Positions 45,882 to 55,473 of a DNA stretch of 64,000 bases are shown here, in pieces. Below the pieces are notes generated by a model. That model searched no databases. It worked only from the letters and a program-made list of their open reading frames with translations, and was not told the DNA's origin. Within the stretch, counting starts at the first letter, position 1; each line of letters begins with the position of its first letter. The DNA lies in contig NZ_VUOH01000002.1 in NCBI RefSeq assembly GCF_015390235.1, positions 310,001-374,000 of the forward strand, given 5' to 3'. The DNA comes from Quadrisphaera sp. INWT6 (GTDB taxonomy: Bacteria > Actinomycetota > Actinomycetes > Actinomycetales > Quadrisphaeraceae). Position numbers and translations under genes: made by a program.

Positions 45882-47000
45882 ATGAGCGAGCACCCGGGCT
45901 GGACGGCCCCCGGCTCCCCCGGCGGGCAGCCGCCCGAGCCGGCGCAGGGGCCGCAGCCTCCGGCGCCCGCCCAGAGCGGGTGGGGGCAGGCCCCGCACCC
46001 CGGCGGCGGCTCCTGGGCGGCCCGGGCCCCGCGCCCAGGGATCATCCCGCTGCGCCCGCTGTCCCTCGGGGAGCTGTGGGACGGCGCCTTCCGCGCCGTG
46101 CGCACCAACCCCGGGCCGCTCCTCGGCACCGCGGCCGTCGTCGTCGTCATCACCACCGTCATCAGCTCGCTGGTGCAGGTGGTCGCGCTCGACGGCTTCG
46201 AGGCGTCCCTCACCGAGCTCGAGAGCGACCCCACCGCCACCCCCGACCAGGTCTTCGGCAGCCTCAGCGCCGGGCTCCCGGGGCTGCTGGGCGGGTCGCT
46301 GCTCAGCGCCGTGCTCACCCTGGTGGCCGTCGCCGCGCTGACGGGCGTGGTCACGACGTCGGTGTCGACGGCGGTGCTCGGGCGCCGCACGCCCGGGCGC
46401 GAGCTGTGGGCCAAGGTCCGCGGGCGCCTGGGCCCGCTGGTGGGCGTCTCGCTGCTCGCCTCCCTCATCCCCTCCCTCGCGGCCTTCCTGCTCTTCGTCC
46501 CGGGCGCCGCGTTGCTGGTCGGCGGGGCGGTGAACGGCTCGGACGGCGCGCTGGTCGGCGGCGGCGCCCTGCTGCTGCTCGGCGCCCTGGCCGCCGTGGT
46601 GGTCGGCCTGTTCCTCACCGTGCGCCTCTTCATGGCCCCCGCCGTGCTCGTGCTGGAGGGACAGGGGGTGGGCGCGTCCCTCAAGCGGGCCTGGGCCCTG
46701 TCCAGGCGCGGCTTCTGGCGGCTGCTCGGCATCTACCTGCTCACGGCCCTCTGCATCGGCATCGTCGCGGCCGTCGTCGCCACGCCGTTCTCCTTCGCGG
46801 GCGGAGCGATCGGGGTCGCCGTCGGGGTCGACTCCCCGATGTACCTCCCGGTCACCCTCGTGCTCTCCGGGATCGGCACGGTGCTCGCCTCCACGGTGCT
46901 CTACCCGCTGCAGGCCGCGGTGGTGGCGCTCCAGTACGTCGACCAGCGGATGCGCCTGGAGGGCCTCGACGTCGACCTCGCCCGCGCCGCCGCCCGGTGA
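45882..47000 (+). CDS. Multi-helix membrane protein (DUF7544/GlpQ-membrane-like)
   Basis: A 372-residue protein with a proline/glycine-rich cytoplasmic N-terminus (1-65), then about six membrane helices, and an LKRAWALSRRGFWRLLGIYL amphipathic segment (about 265-285) typical of glycerophosphodiester-phosphodiesterase membrane-domain proteins. GGAGG is 8 bases before ATG 45882. It begins a set of co-directional genes ending at 51578 that is conserved in actinobacteria. Function unknown, probably envelope-linked. Confidence 0.82.
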   Translation: MSEHPGWTAPGSPGGQPPEPAQGPQPPAPAQSGWGQAPHPGGGSWAARAPRPGIIPLRPLSLGELWDGAFRAVRTNPGPLLGTAAVVVVITTVISSLVQVVALDGFEASLTELESDPTATPDQVFGSLSAGLPGLLGGSLLSAVLTLVAVAALTGVVTTSVSTAVLGRRTPGRELWAKVRGRLGPLVGVSLLASLIPSLAAFLLFVPGAALLVGGAVNGSDGALVGGGALLLLGALAAVVVGLFLTVRLFMAPAVLVLEGQGVGASLKRAWALSRRGFWRLLGIYLLTALCIGIVAAVVATPFSFAGGAIGVAVGVDSPMYLPVTLVLSGIGTVLASTVLYPLQAAVVALQYVDQRMRLEGLDVDLARAAAR

Positions 47001-47037
47001 CGCGCGCAGCGAGGCGCGCAGTGACGGCGCCCCCCGG

Positions 47038-47712
47038 GTGACGCTCCTGACGAACGGGCTGACGAGCGCGGTGCTCGCGGGCGCGCCCCTGCAGCCGAGC
47101 GCCGAGGAGGCCCGCCGGGCCGCCCAGCGCGAGCTGTCGCAGCAGGTCTACCGCCAGGCCGAGCCGGGTCTCCTGCAGCGCCTGGTCGACGCCCTCCTCG
47201 ACGCCCTCGGCCGCGTGCAGGGGCCCTCCGGGGGCGGTGTGCTGCAGGTGGTGGTCGTGGTCCTGGTCGTGGTGGCCGTGCTCGTGGTGGCCCTCGTCCT
47301 CGTCCGGCGCACCGGGCGCGCCGCGGGCCGCGCCGCCGCGGCGGGCACGGCCTCGCTCACCGGTCCCGCCTCCGCCGACCAGCTGCGCGCCGCCGCTCGC
47401 CGGGCCGCCCAGGAGGGGCGCCACGACGACGCCGCGCTCGACGGGTTCCGGGCGCTGGTGCGCTCCCTGCAGGACCGCGACCTCGTCCCCTCGACACCCG
47501 GCCTGACCGCCTCGGAGGCGGCCCGCGCGGCGTCGGCGGAGCTCCCGGGGCTGGCCGACCGGTTCGGGGCGGCGGCGCGCCTGTTCGACGGCGTCCTCTA
47601 CGGAGACCGCCGCGCCACCGCCGACGACGCCGCGGGGGTGGCCGCCCTGGACGCCGACGCCGCGGCCACCCGCCCCGCAGCCAGCGCCGGCACCCCGGCG
47701 GGCCGCGCGTGA
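47038..47712 (+). CDS. DUF4129 membrane protein
   Basis: A 224-residue protein: extracytoplasmic start with QREL..QVYRQAEPGLLQRL, one membrane helix (about 68-88), then the cytoplasmic DUF4129 domain (about 115-185, AAQEGRHDDAALDGFRALVR, GLTASEAARAAS). DUF4129 is often found with transglutaminase-like and DUF58 proteins in envelope loci. It is coupled to the next gene by a GTGA overlap. No enzymatic motif. Confidence 0.82.
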   Translation: MTLLTNGLTSAVLAGAPLQPSAEEARRAAQRELSQQVYRQAEPGLLQRLVDALLDALGRVQGPSGGGVLQVVVVVLVVVAVLVVALVLVRRTGRAAGRAAAAGTASLTGPASADQLRAAARRAAQEGRHDDAALDGFRALVRSLQDRDLVPSTPGLTASEAARAASAELPGLADRFGAAARLFDGVLYGDRRATADDAAGVAALDADAAATRPAASAGTPAGRA

Positions 47713-49046
47713 GCCCGCCGACTACCGCTCCGCCCGAGGCCCCGCACGAGGACACCGGCACCGGCTCCGCGGACGCGGTCGCGCCGGGCCGGCCCCGCGC
47801 TCCCGGCGGGCGGGTCCGCCAGCGGCTCCTGGTGGGGCTGCTCGTGGTGCTGCTGGTCGGGATCCCGGCGGTCGCGGCGCTGCTCGGCCTGCGCTCCAGC
47901 GGGCGCGACCTCGACCCCGACAACCCCGCCCCCGCGGGCGCCCGGGCCCTGGCGCAGCTGCTCGACGCGAGCGGGGTCCCGGTGGAGCGGGTCTCCCGGG
48001 CCGCCGCGGCGCAGGACGCGCTCGAGGGACCGGGCAGCGCCACGCTCGTGGTCACCGACCCGCGGCTCCTCGACCCGGCGCTGCTCTCCGGGCTCACCGC
48101 GGCCGCGGCCGACGTCGTCCTGCTCGGGGCGGACGAGACCTCCCTGGAGGCCACGGGCGTCGACCTCGCGCTCCGGACCCCCGGGGGCGAGCCGCTCCTG
48201 GCGGCCGCGACGCCCGTCGCGTCGGGCGACGACGACGGCGAGGGCGGTGGGGACGGCGGGCGCGACGACGGCGTGGTGCCCGCGGGCTGCGACGACCCCG
48301 ACGCCGTCGCCGCCGGCGAGGCCACCGGCGGTGACGGGCCGCTGGCCCCCGCCGGCGACGGCGCGCAGGTCTGCTTCGACGGCACCTACGGCGTCGGCAC
48401 GGCCCCCTCGGGCGCCGGGGTGCGGGTGCTCGCCACCCCCGAGCTCGCCTCCAACGAGCTGCTCGACACCGCGGGCAACGCCGCGCTGGCGCTCCGGGCC
48501 GCGGGCCAGCAGCCCCGGGTGGTCTGGCTGGTCGCCTCACCGCTCGACGTCGCTCCCGAGGCGGCGCCCTCACCGCTGGAGCTGCTGCCGGGCTGGGTCG
48601 CCCCGGTCGGCCTGCAGCTCGCGGTGCTCGCCGCCGCCGTCGTGCTCTGGCGCTCCCGGCGCTTCGGGGCGCTGGTCGTCGAGCCGCTGCCCGTGGTGGT
48701 CCGCTCGGTCGAGACGGCGCGGGGCCGGGCGGCGCTGTACCGGGCCTCGCGCGACCGGGCCTCCGCGGCCCGCGCGCTGCGGGCCGCGGTCCGCTGGAGG
48801 CTGCAGGCGAGGCTGGGGCTGCCGCCCGGCACGGACGTGCGCGTGCTTTCGGCGGGAGCGGCCCACGCGGCGGGGTCGGGGAGCGACCGGCGCTGGTCGC
48901 CCACGGCCGTCGAGCACCTGCTGGCCGGACCGGCACCGACCGACGACGCCGCGCTGGCCGCGCTCCTGCGCGACCTGGACGCCTTCGAGGCCGCCCTGGC
49001 GAGCGGGGCCGCCACCACGACCACGACCACCGAGGAGCACCCGTGA
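47709..49046 (+). CDS. DUF4350 membrane protein
   Basis: A 445-residue protein: an N-terminal membrane helix (about 38-60), a DUF4350 domain (about 60-280, with DLDPDNPAPAGARALAQLLD and VVTDPRLLDPALLSG), and a second helix (about 297-316) before a cytoplasmic tail. DUF4350 proteins accompany MoxR and DUF58 genes. It overlaps both neighbours by four bases (GTGA). Function unknown. Confidence 0.84.
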   Translation: MSPPTTAPPEAPHEDTGTGSADAVAPGRPRAPGGRVRQRLLVGLLVVLLVGIPAVAALLGLRSSGRDLDPDNPAPAGARALAQLLDASGVPVERVSRAAAAQDALEGPGSATLVVTDPRLLDPALLSGLTAAAADVVLLGADETSLEATGVDLALRTPGGEPLLAAATPVASGDDDGEGGGDGGRDDGVVPAGCDDPDAVAAGEATGGDGPLAPAGDGAQVCFDGTYGVGTAPSGAGVRVLATPELASNELLDTAGNAALALRAAGQQPRVVWLVASPLDVAPEAAPSPLELLPGWVAPVGLQLAVLAAAVVLWRSRRFGALVVEPLPVVVRSVETARGRAALYRASRDRASAARALRAAVRWRLQARLGLPPGTDVRVLSAGAAHAAGSGSDRRWSPTAVEHLLAGPAPTDDAALAALLRDLDAFEAALASGAATTTTTTEEHP

Positions 49047-50161
49047 GCCACGAGCAGCCCGAGCACCCCCAGCCGGCGGAGCAGCCCGGGACCGCCGAGC
49101 AGCCCACCGAGCAGCCCCTCGAGCAGCCCCTCGAGCAGCCCCTCGAGCAGCCCCTCGAGCAGCCCCTCGAGCGGTCCGCCGTGCGCCGCGAGCGCGGTGA
49201 CCGCGCCGCCGACGAGCGCGCCCGGGAGGCCCTCGGGGCGGTCCGGGCCGAGGTGGGCAAGGCCGTGGTCGGGCAGGAGGGCGTGGTCACGGGCCTCGTC
49301 GTCGCCCTGCTCTGCGGCGGCCACGTGCTGCTGGAGGGCGTGCCCGGCACGGCGAAGACGCTGCTGGTGCGCGCGCTGTCGGCGTCGCTGTCCATGGGCA
49401 GCAAGCGGGTCCAGTTCACCCCCGACCTCATGCCCGGTGACGTCACCGGCTCGCTCGTCTACGACTCCCGCGCCGGCGAGTTCGCCTTCCGCCCCGGCCC
49501 GGTGTTCACGCAGCTGCTGCTGGCCGACGAGGTCAACCGCACCCCGCCGAAGACGCAGGCGTCGCTGCTGGAGGCGATGGAGGAGCGGCAGGTCACCGTC
49601 GACGGCACCGCCCACCCGCTGCCGGTGCCCTTCCTCGTGGCGGCCACGCAGAACCCCGTGGAGCAGGAGGGCACCTACCCGCTGCCGGAGGCCCAGCTCG
49701 ACAGGTTCCTGCTGAAGCTCGTGGTGCCGCTGCCCCCGCGCGACGTGGAGGTGGAGGTGCTGGCCCGCCACGCCGCGGGCTTCGACCCCCGCGACCTCGA
49801 CGCCGCCGGGGTGCGGGCGGTCGCCGGTCCGGACGACCTGGCCGCCGCCCGCGCGGCCGTCGCCCGGGTGCACGTGGCCCGGGAGGTGCTGGAGTACGTC
49901 GTCGACGTGGCCCGGGCCACGCGCTCCGCGCCGTCGCTGCGGCTGGGCGCCTCCCCGCGAGGGGCCACCGCGCTGCTCGCCGCGGCCCGGGCGTGGGCGT
50001 GGCTCGCCGGGCGCGACTACGTGGTCCCCGACGACGTGAAGGCGTTCAGCCTGCCGGTGCTGCGCCACCGCGTGCAGCTGCGACCCGAGGCCGAGCTCGA
50101 CGGCGCCAGCGTCGACGCCGTGCTGGAGAGCGTGCTCGCCGGCGTGCCGGTGCCGCGCTGA
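49043..50161 (+). CDS. MoxR-family AAA ATPase
   Basis: A 372-residue MoxR ATPase. Residues 1-48 are a glutamate/proline-rich tail with EQPL repeated. The AAA core has Walker A EGVPGTAKTLL (about 95-105), FTPDLMPGDVTG, Walker B LLADEVNR (about 155-162) and the sensor NPVEQEGTYPLPEAQLDRF. MoxR enzymes act as chaperones with the DUF58 protein encoded 46 bases downstream. Coupled to DUF4350 by a GTGA overlap. Confidence 0.93.
   Translation: MSHEQPEHPQPAEQPGTAEQPTEQPLEQPLEQPLEQPLEQPLERSAVRRERGDRAADERAREALGAVRAEVGKAVVGQEGVVTGLVVALLCGGHVLLEGVPGTAKTLLVRALSASLSMGSKRVQFTPDLMPGDVTGSLVYDSRAGEFAFRPGPVFTQLLLADEVNRTPPKTQASLLEAMEERQVTVDGTAHPLPVPFLVAATQNPVEQEGTYPLPEAQLDRFLLKLVVPLPPRDVEVEVLARHAAGFDPRDLDAAGVRAVAGPDDLAAARAAVARVHVAREVLEYVVDVARATRSAPSLRLGASPRGATALLAAARAWAWLAGRDYVVPDDVKAFSLPVLRHRVQLRPEAELDGASVDAVLESVLAGVPVPR
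49109..49168 (+). repeat. 12-bp in-frame tandem repeat, five copies
   Basis: GAGCAGCCCCTC is repeated exactly five times and encodes the EQPL repeats in the MoxR N-terminus. Such exact DNA identity suggests recent slippage rather than selection on protein. Confidence 0.9.
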
Positions 50162-50207
50162 TGACGCCGGTGCTGCCCCGCGCGGTCGGCCCGCTAGCGG
50201 GAGCGCC

Positions 50208-51578
50208 GTGGCGCTGACCGGGCGGTGGGTGCTGCTGGTCGCGCTCGGCGTCGTGCCCGCGGCGCTCGCGCCGGCGGTGGGGCCCTGGTGGTCGGGCGTC
50301 GTGGCCTGGGCCGTGGTCGTGGTGGTCGCCACCGCCGCGGACGTCGCCCTCGCCGGCTCGCCGCGCTCGCTGGAGGTGCGGCGCGAGGAGCTGCCGCCGG
50401 TGCGGCTCGGGGAGCCGGTGGAGGCGCCGCTCGTCGTCCTGAGCACCGCCGCCCGGGGGCGCCGGGTGCGCGGCTGGCTGCGCGACGCCTGGGGACCGTC
50501 GGCGGGGGTCACCTCGCCCCCCGGCGGCCGCCACCGGCTCGACGTGCCCGCCGGGGAGCGGCGGCGCCTGGTCACGCACCTGCGCCCGGTGCGCCGGGGA
50601 GACCGCCCCGTGGCCGCCGTCGTCGTCAGGTCGGTCGGGCCGCTGGGGCTGGCCGCGCGGCAGCGGACGCTGCCCGCCCCCGGGCGGGTGCGGGTGCTGC
50701 CGCCGTTCACCTCCCGCCGGCACCTGCCGGCGGCCCTGGAGCGCCTGCGGACCCTCGACGGCTCGGCCAGCGTGCAGGTCCGCGGGCAGGGCACCGAGTT
50801 CGACAGCCTGCGCGAGTGGGTCGACGGCGACGACGCCCGCTCCCTCGACTGGCGCGCCACCGCGCGGCGGGGCACCCCCGTGGTCCGCACCTGGCGGCCC
50901 GAGCGCGACCGCCGCGTGCTGGTGGTGCTCGACACCTCGCGCACGTCGGCCGCCCGCACCGGTGACGCACCCCGCCTGGACGCCGCGATGGACGCCGCGC
51001 TGCTGCTCGCCGCGCTGGCCGGGGCCGCGGGCGACCGGGTCGACCTGCTGGCCGTGGACCGGGAGGTGCGGGCCTCCGTGGTCGGGCAGCGGCCCCCGGC
51101 GCTGCTGCCCGCCCTGGTGCAGGCGATGGCTCCGCTGGAGCCCGCGCTGGTGGAGGCCGACTGGCCGGCGGTGGTCGCGCAGGTGCGCCGGCGCATGCCG
51201 CACCGCGGGCTCCTGGTGCTGCTGACGCCGCTCGAGGCCGCCGCGGCGGAGGCGTCGCTGCTGCCGGTGCTCAGCACCCTCACCGCGAAGCACGCCGTGC
51301 TGGTGGGCTCGGTGGCGGACCCGGCGCTCGACGCGCTGGCCGAGGAGCGCCCCAGCACCCAGGGGGCTGGGCGTCGCGGTCGGGCCGCTCGCGCCACCGG
51401 ACCCGACGCCACCGACGCGTACACCGCGGCGGCGGGCGAGCGCACCCGCCTGGAGCGGGCAGCGCTGACGGCGCTGGTGCGCCAGGCCGGGGCTGCGGTG
51501 GTCGACGCCGGCCCCGAGCAGCTGCCGCCGAGGCTGGCTGACGCCTACCTCGCGCTCAAGGCCGCCGGCCGCCTCTAG
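50208..51578 (+). CDS. DUF58 (VWA-like) protein, MoxR partner
   Basis: A 456-residue protein. Two membrane helices (about 8-45) precede a beta-rich section and a DUF58 domain (about 205-345) with GTEFDSLREWVDGDDARSLDWRATAR (the family signature, here split by no gaps) and an RRVLVVLDTSRTS metal-binding start. It is the usual partner of MoxR and completes the operon. The last part (about 385-456) resembles a VWA-like cap. Start GTG 50208 with GGGAGC. Function in envelope assembly is inferred from family context. Confidence 0.9.
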   Translation: MALTGRWVLLVALGVVPAALAPAVGPWWSGVVAWAVVVVVATAADVALAGSPRSLEVRREELPPVRLGEPVEAPLVVLSTAARGRRVRGWLRDAWGPSAGVTSPPGGRHRLDVPAGERRRLVTHLRPVRRGDRPVAAVVVRSVGPLGLAARQRTLPAPGRVRVLPPFTSRRHLPAALERLRTLDGSASVQVRGQGTEFDSLREWVDGDDARSLDWRATARRGTPVVRTWRPERDRRVLVVLDTSRTSAARTGDAPRLDAAMDAALLLAALAGAAGDRVDLLAVDREVRASVVGQRPPALLPALVQAMAPLEPALVEADWPAVVAQVRRRMPHRGLLVLLTPLEAAAAEASLLPVLSTLTAKHAVLVGSVADPALDALAEERPSTQGAGRRGRAARATGPDATDAYTAAAGERTRLERAALTALVRQAGAAVVDAGPEQLPPRLADAYLALKAAGRL

Positions 51579-51590
51579 CCCTCCCGCGCT

Positions 51591-51735
51591 GGACCGCAAC
51601 CAGGCGCTCGGCTGCGGTCCAAGCACCCCCCGAACCGCAACCAGGCGCTCGACTGCGGTTCAAGCACCCCCCCGAAGCGCAACCAGGCGCTCGACTGCGG
51701 TCCAGGCACCCCCCGGAACCGCAACCAGGCGCTCG
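51591..51735. repeat. 42-bp tandem repeat with internal hairpins, four copies
   Basis: CGCAACCAGGCGCTCG recurs at 51595, 51636, 51678 and 51720 (periods 41, 42, 42). Each unit has an ACCGCA...TGCGGT inverted repeat (perfect 8-bp GGACCGCA/TGCGGTCC in the first) and ends in a C-run. It fills the 173-base gap between the convergent DUF58 and SpoIIM genes. A palindromic (REP-like) array or stacked terminators fit. Confidence 0.9.
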
Positions 51736-51751
51736 GTTGCGAGAAGGGCGG

Positions 51752-52747
51752 TCAGCCGGCGACGGGCTGGACGTCCTCGCGCTGCTCCTCGCGCACGTCG
51801 CCGGTCTCCCCCGCGCGGACCGCCCGGCGGCCCAGCACCCCGCCGTAGGCGAGGAACGCCCCCAGCGCGAGGGCGCCGATGGTGATCCGGAGCCAGGTGG
51901 ACAGGCCGCTGGGGGTCACGAACCCCTCGACGACGCCGCTCAGGGCGAGCACCACCACCAGGCCGAGCGCCACCGTGACGAGCGCGCGGCCCTCCTCGGC
52001 GAGGGCCCGCGACCGGGGGCGCGGACCGGGGGCCACCCAGGCCCAGAACAGCTTCTGCCCGGCGCCGGCGGCGACGAAGACGCTGGTCAGCTCTAGGAGC
52101 CCGTGCGGGAGGATCAGCCCGAAGAACAGCGGGCCCTCGCCGTAGCTGATCATCAGACCGGCGGCCTGGCCGATGCCCACCGCGTTCTGGAACAGCACGA
52201 ACGGCACCCACACCCCGCTGACGCCGAAGGCGACGCACTGCGCGGCGATCCAGGCGTTGTTGGTCCACACCCGGGCGGAGAACGCCGCGGCCGGGTCGGC
52301 GGAGTAGTAGCCCTCGAAGTCGGACTCGACGTACTGCCGCAGGTCCTCGGGGGTGCCGAGCGAGGCGAGGACGGCGGGGTCGCGCACGATCCACAGCGCC
52401 GTCGCGGCGCCGAGGACCAGCGTGAAGGCGGCGGCGCCCGCCGTCCACCAGCGGATGCGCCACAGCGCCGCCGGGAAGGAGACGACGACGAACCGGACCA
52501 GGTCGCGCCAGGCGGGCTCCTTGGCGCCGGCCAGGCGGGTGCGGGCCCGCGCCACCAGGCGCGACAGGTGCGCCACCACCACCGGGTCTCCCGTGGCCGA
52601 GCGCACCTGCGACAGGTGCGTCGCGGCGCGCTGGTAGAGCAGCACGAGGCGGTCGGCCTGGTCGCCGGTCAGGTGCTTGCGGCGCAGCAGCGCCTCCAGC
52701 TCGTCCCACTCGTCGGAGTGCACGGCCGCGAAGGCCTCGGCGTCCAC
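51752..52747 (-). CDS. SpoIIM/stage II sporulation M-like membrane protein
   Basis: A 331-residue protein. A helical N-terminal part (about 1-85, with RAATHLSQVRS) and about six membrane helices follow. VWTNNAWIAAQCVAFGVSGV and GLILPHGLLELTSVFVAAGA are hallmarks of the SpoIIM family, which in endospore formers helps localise septal hydrolases; non-sporulating actinobacteria also carry it. Divergent from the RDD gene. Confidence 0.9.
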   Translation of the reverse strand: MDAEAFAAVHSDEWDELEALLRRKHLTGDQADRLVLLYQRAATHLSQVRSATGDPVVVAHLSRLVARARTRLAGAKEPAWRDLVRFVVVSFPAALWRIRWWTAGAAAFTLVLGAATALWIVRDPAVLASLGTPEDLRQYVESDFEGYYSADPAAAFSARVWTNNAWIAAQCVAFGVSGVWVPFVLFQNAVGIGQAAGLMISYGEGPLFFGLILPHGLLELTSVFVAAGAGQKLFWAWVAPGPRPRSRALAEEGRALVTVALGLVVVLALSGVVEGFVTPSGLSTWLRITIGALALGAFLAYGGVLGRRAVRAGETGDVREEQREDVQPVAG

Positions 52748-52823
52748 GGGGCGAGGCTAGCCGCCGCGGCGCTCCCCCACGTCGTGCCGCGTCCCGCGGC
52801 ACCCGGCGTGGGAGCCTGGCGCG

Positions 52824-53681
52824 ATGAGCCAGCCGGCCGGCGCCGCCGCGCACCAGCAGCCCGACGAGCTGCTCCTCGACCTGCCCCCGGCGCTGGTCAC
52901 CGGCGAGGCCGTGGAGCTGGAGCTGCGCCCCGCCTCGGTGCTGACGCGGGGGCTGGCGCTCGCGCTCGACGCCGTCGTCCAGCTGGCGGTGCTGGTCGGG
53001 GGGCTGTTCCTCTACGTCATCGCGACCGACGGCGCCGACGAGGCGACGCTGGCCGCCTCCGCCCTGGCGCTGTCGGTGCTGGCGCTGGTGGTGCTGCCGT
53101 TCACCTGGGAGACCCTCAGCCGGGGGCGCTCGCCCGGCAAGGCCGCAGCCGGCCTGCGGGTGGTCCGCGACGACGGCGGCCCGGTGCGGGCCCGCCAGGC
53201 GCTCGTGCGGGTGCTGGCCACCGTGGGCGAGGTCTGGCTCACCGGCGGCTCGGTCGCCGCCATCGCGTGCCTCGCCTCCGCGCGCGGCAAGCGCGTGGGC
53301 GACCACCTGGCGGGCACCGTCGTGGTGCGCGAGCGCGTGCCCCGCTCGCAGCTGGCACCGCTGGAGGCCCCGCCCGAGCTGGCGGCGTGGGTCCGCAGCG
53401 CCGACGTCGGCGTGCTGCCCGACCAGCTGGCCGTGGCCGCCCGCACGGCGCTGTCGCGCGCCGCCAGCCTCCACCCGGCCTCCCGCGAGCAGCTGCTGGG
53501 CTCGCTGGCCTCGGAGGTCGCCCAGCACGTCTCTCCCCCGCCGCCGGCGGGCACGCCCCCGGAGCGGCTGCTCGCCGCCGTGCTGGCTGAGCGCCGCGAC
53601 CGCGACCGCGTGAGGGCCCGGGCCGCCCGGGAGCGGCGCGACGCCCTGCACGAGCGGTCGCGCAGGCTCACCGGCCTGTGA
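52824..53681 (+). CDS. RDD-family membrane protein
   Basis: A 285-residue protein with three membrane helices (about 42-62, 72-92, 130-150) and the RDD features LTRGLALALDAVVQ and SRGRSPGKAAAGLRVVRDDGG. The C-terminal third (about 185-285) is a cytoplasmic, helical, arginine-rich tail, longer than in most RDD proteins. SpoIIM and RDD genes are paired across actinobacteria. Function unknown. Confidence 0.88.
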   Translation: MSQPAGAAAHQQPDELLLDLPPALVTGEAVELELRPASVLTRGLALALDAVVQLAVLVGGLFLYVIATDGADEATLAASALALSVLALVVLPFTWETLSRGRSPGKAAAGLRVVRDDGGPVRARQALVRVLATVGEVWLTGGSVAAIACLASARGKRVGDHLAGTVVVRERVPRSQLAPLEAPPELAAWVRSADVGVLPDQLAVAARTALSRAASLHPASREQLLGSLASEVAQHVSPPPPAGTPPERLLAAVLAERRDRDRVRARAARERRDALHERSRRLTGL

Positions 53682-53684
53682 CGG

Positions 53685-53722
53685 CGGCGAGCCCCGTCCT
53701 CGCGGGAGGACGGGGCTCGCCG
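53685..53722. terminator. Bidirectional terminator between RDD and ahcY
   Basis: CGGCGAGCCCCGTCC and its exact complement form a 15-bp stem with an 8-base loop, just after the RDD stop and 39 bases from the ahcY stop. Confidence 0.85.
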
Positions 53723-53760
53723 GGGCTCAGCCGGTCGGCGCTGTCAGGGCTGTCAGCGGA

Positions 53761-55197
<1,437 letters not shown>

Positions 55198-55473
55198 GTC
55201 TGAGTTCTCCAGAGGGTGGGACGACGCCGCTGCCGCGCGTGGTGCGCGGGTGTGCGGCCTGGTCTGCCGGCGCGGCCCCTCTGGGCCTCGGTCAGCACCG
55301 ACGCCGAGCGGTACCACTGTACGGGGACGACCAACCCCGGGCGGTGATCACGCATTCCCCGCCGCTCCTCGCGCACGGGGCTCCGCCCGGGGCTCAAGCG
55401 CGCTCCCCGGATGCCGATGCCTGGAGCACCGGTGCAGAGGCGCGCCGGCGCGCCACCAGCTGAGGAGCCCGCC
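55198..55473. other. Divergent promoter region between ahcY and the chemoreceptor
   Basis: 276 bases without a gene. It was read for an SAH riboswitch upstream of ahcY, but its conserved core is not seen. CGGTGATCACGCATTC (about 55341-55356) includes a GTGATCAC palindrome. Confidence 0.4.

Noticed and set aside
51591..51735. CRISPR array
   Set aside because: Units are almost identical throughout with no unique spacers, and no cas genes are present.
55198..55473. SAH riboswitch upstream of ahcY
   Set aside because: The conserved stems and core of the SAH riboswitch could not be aligned to either strand; a covariance-model search would settle it.
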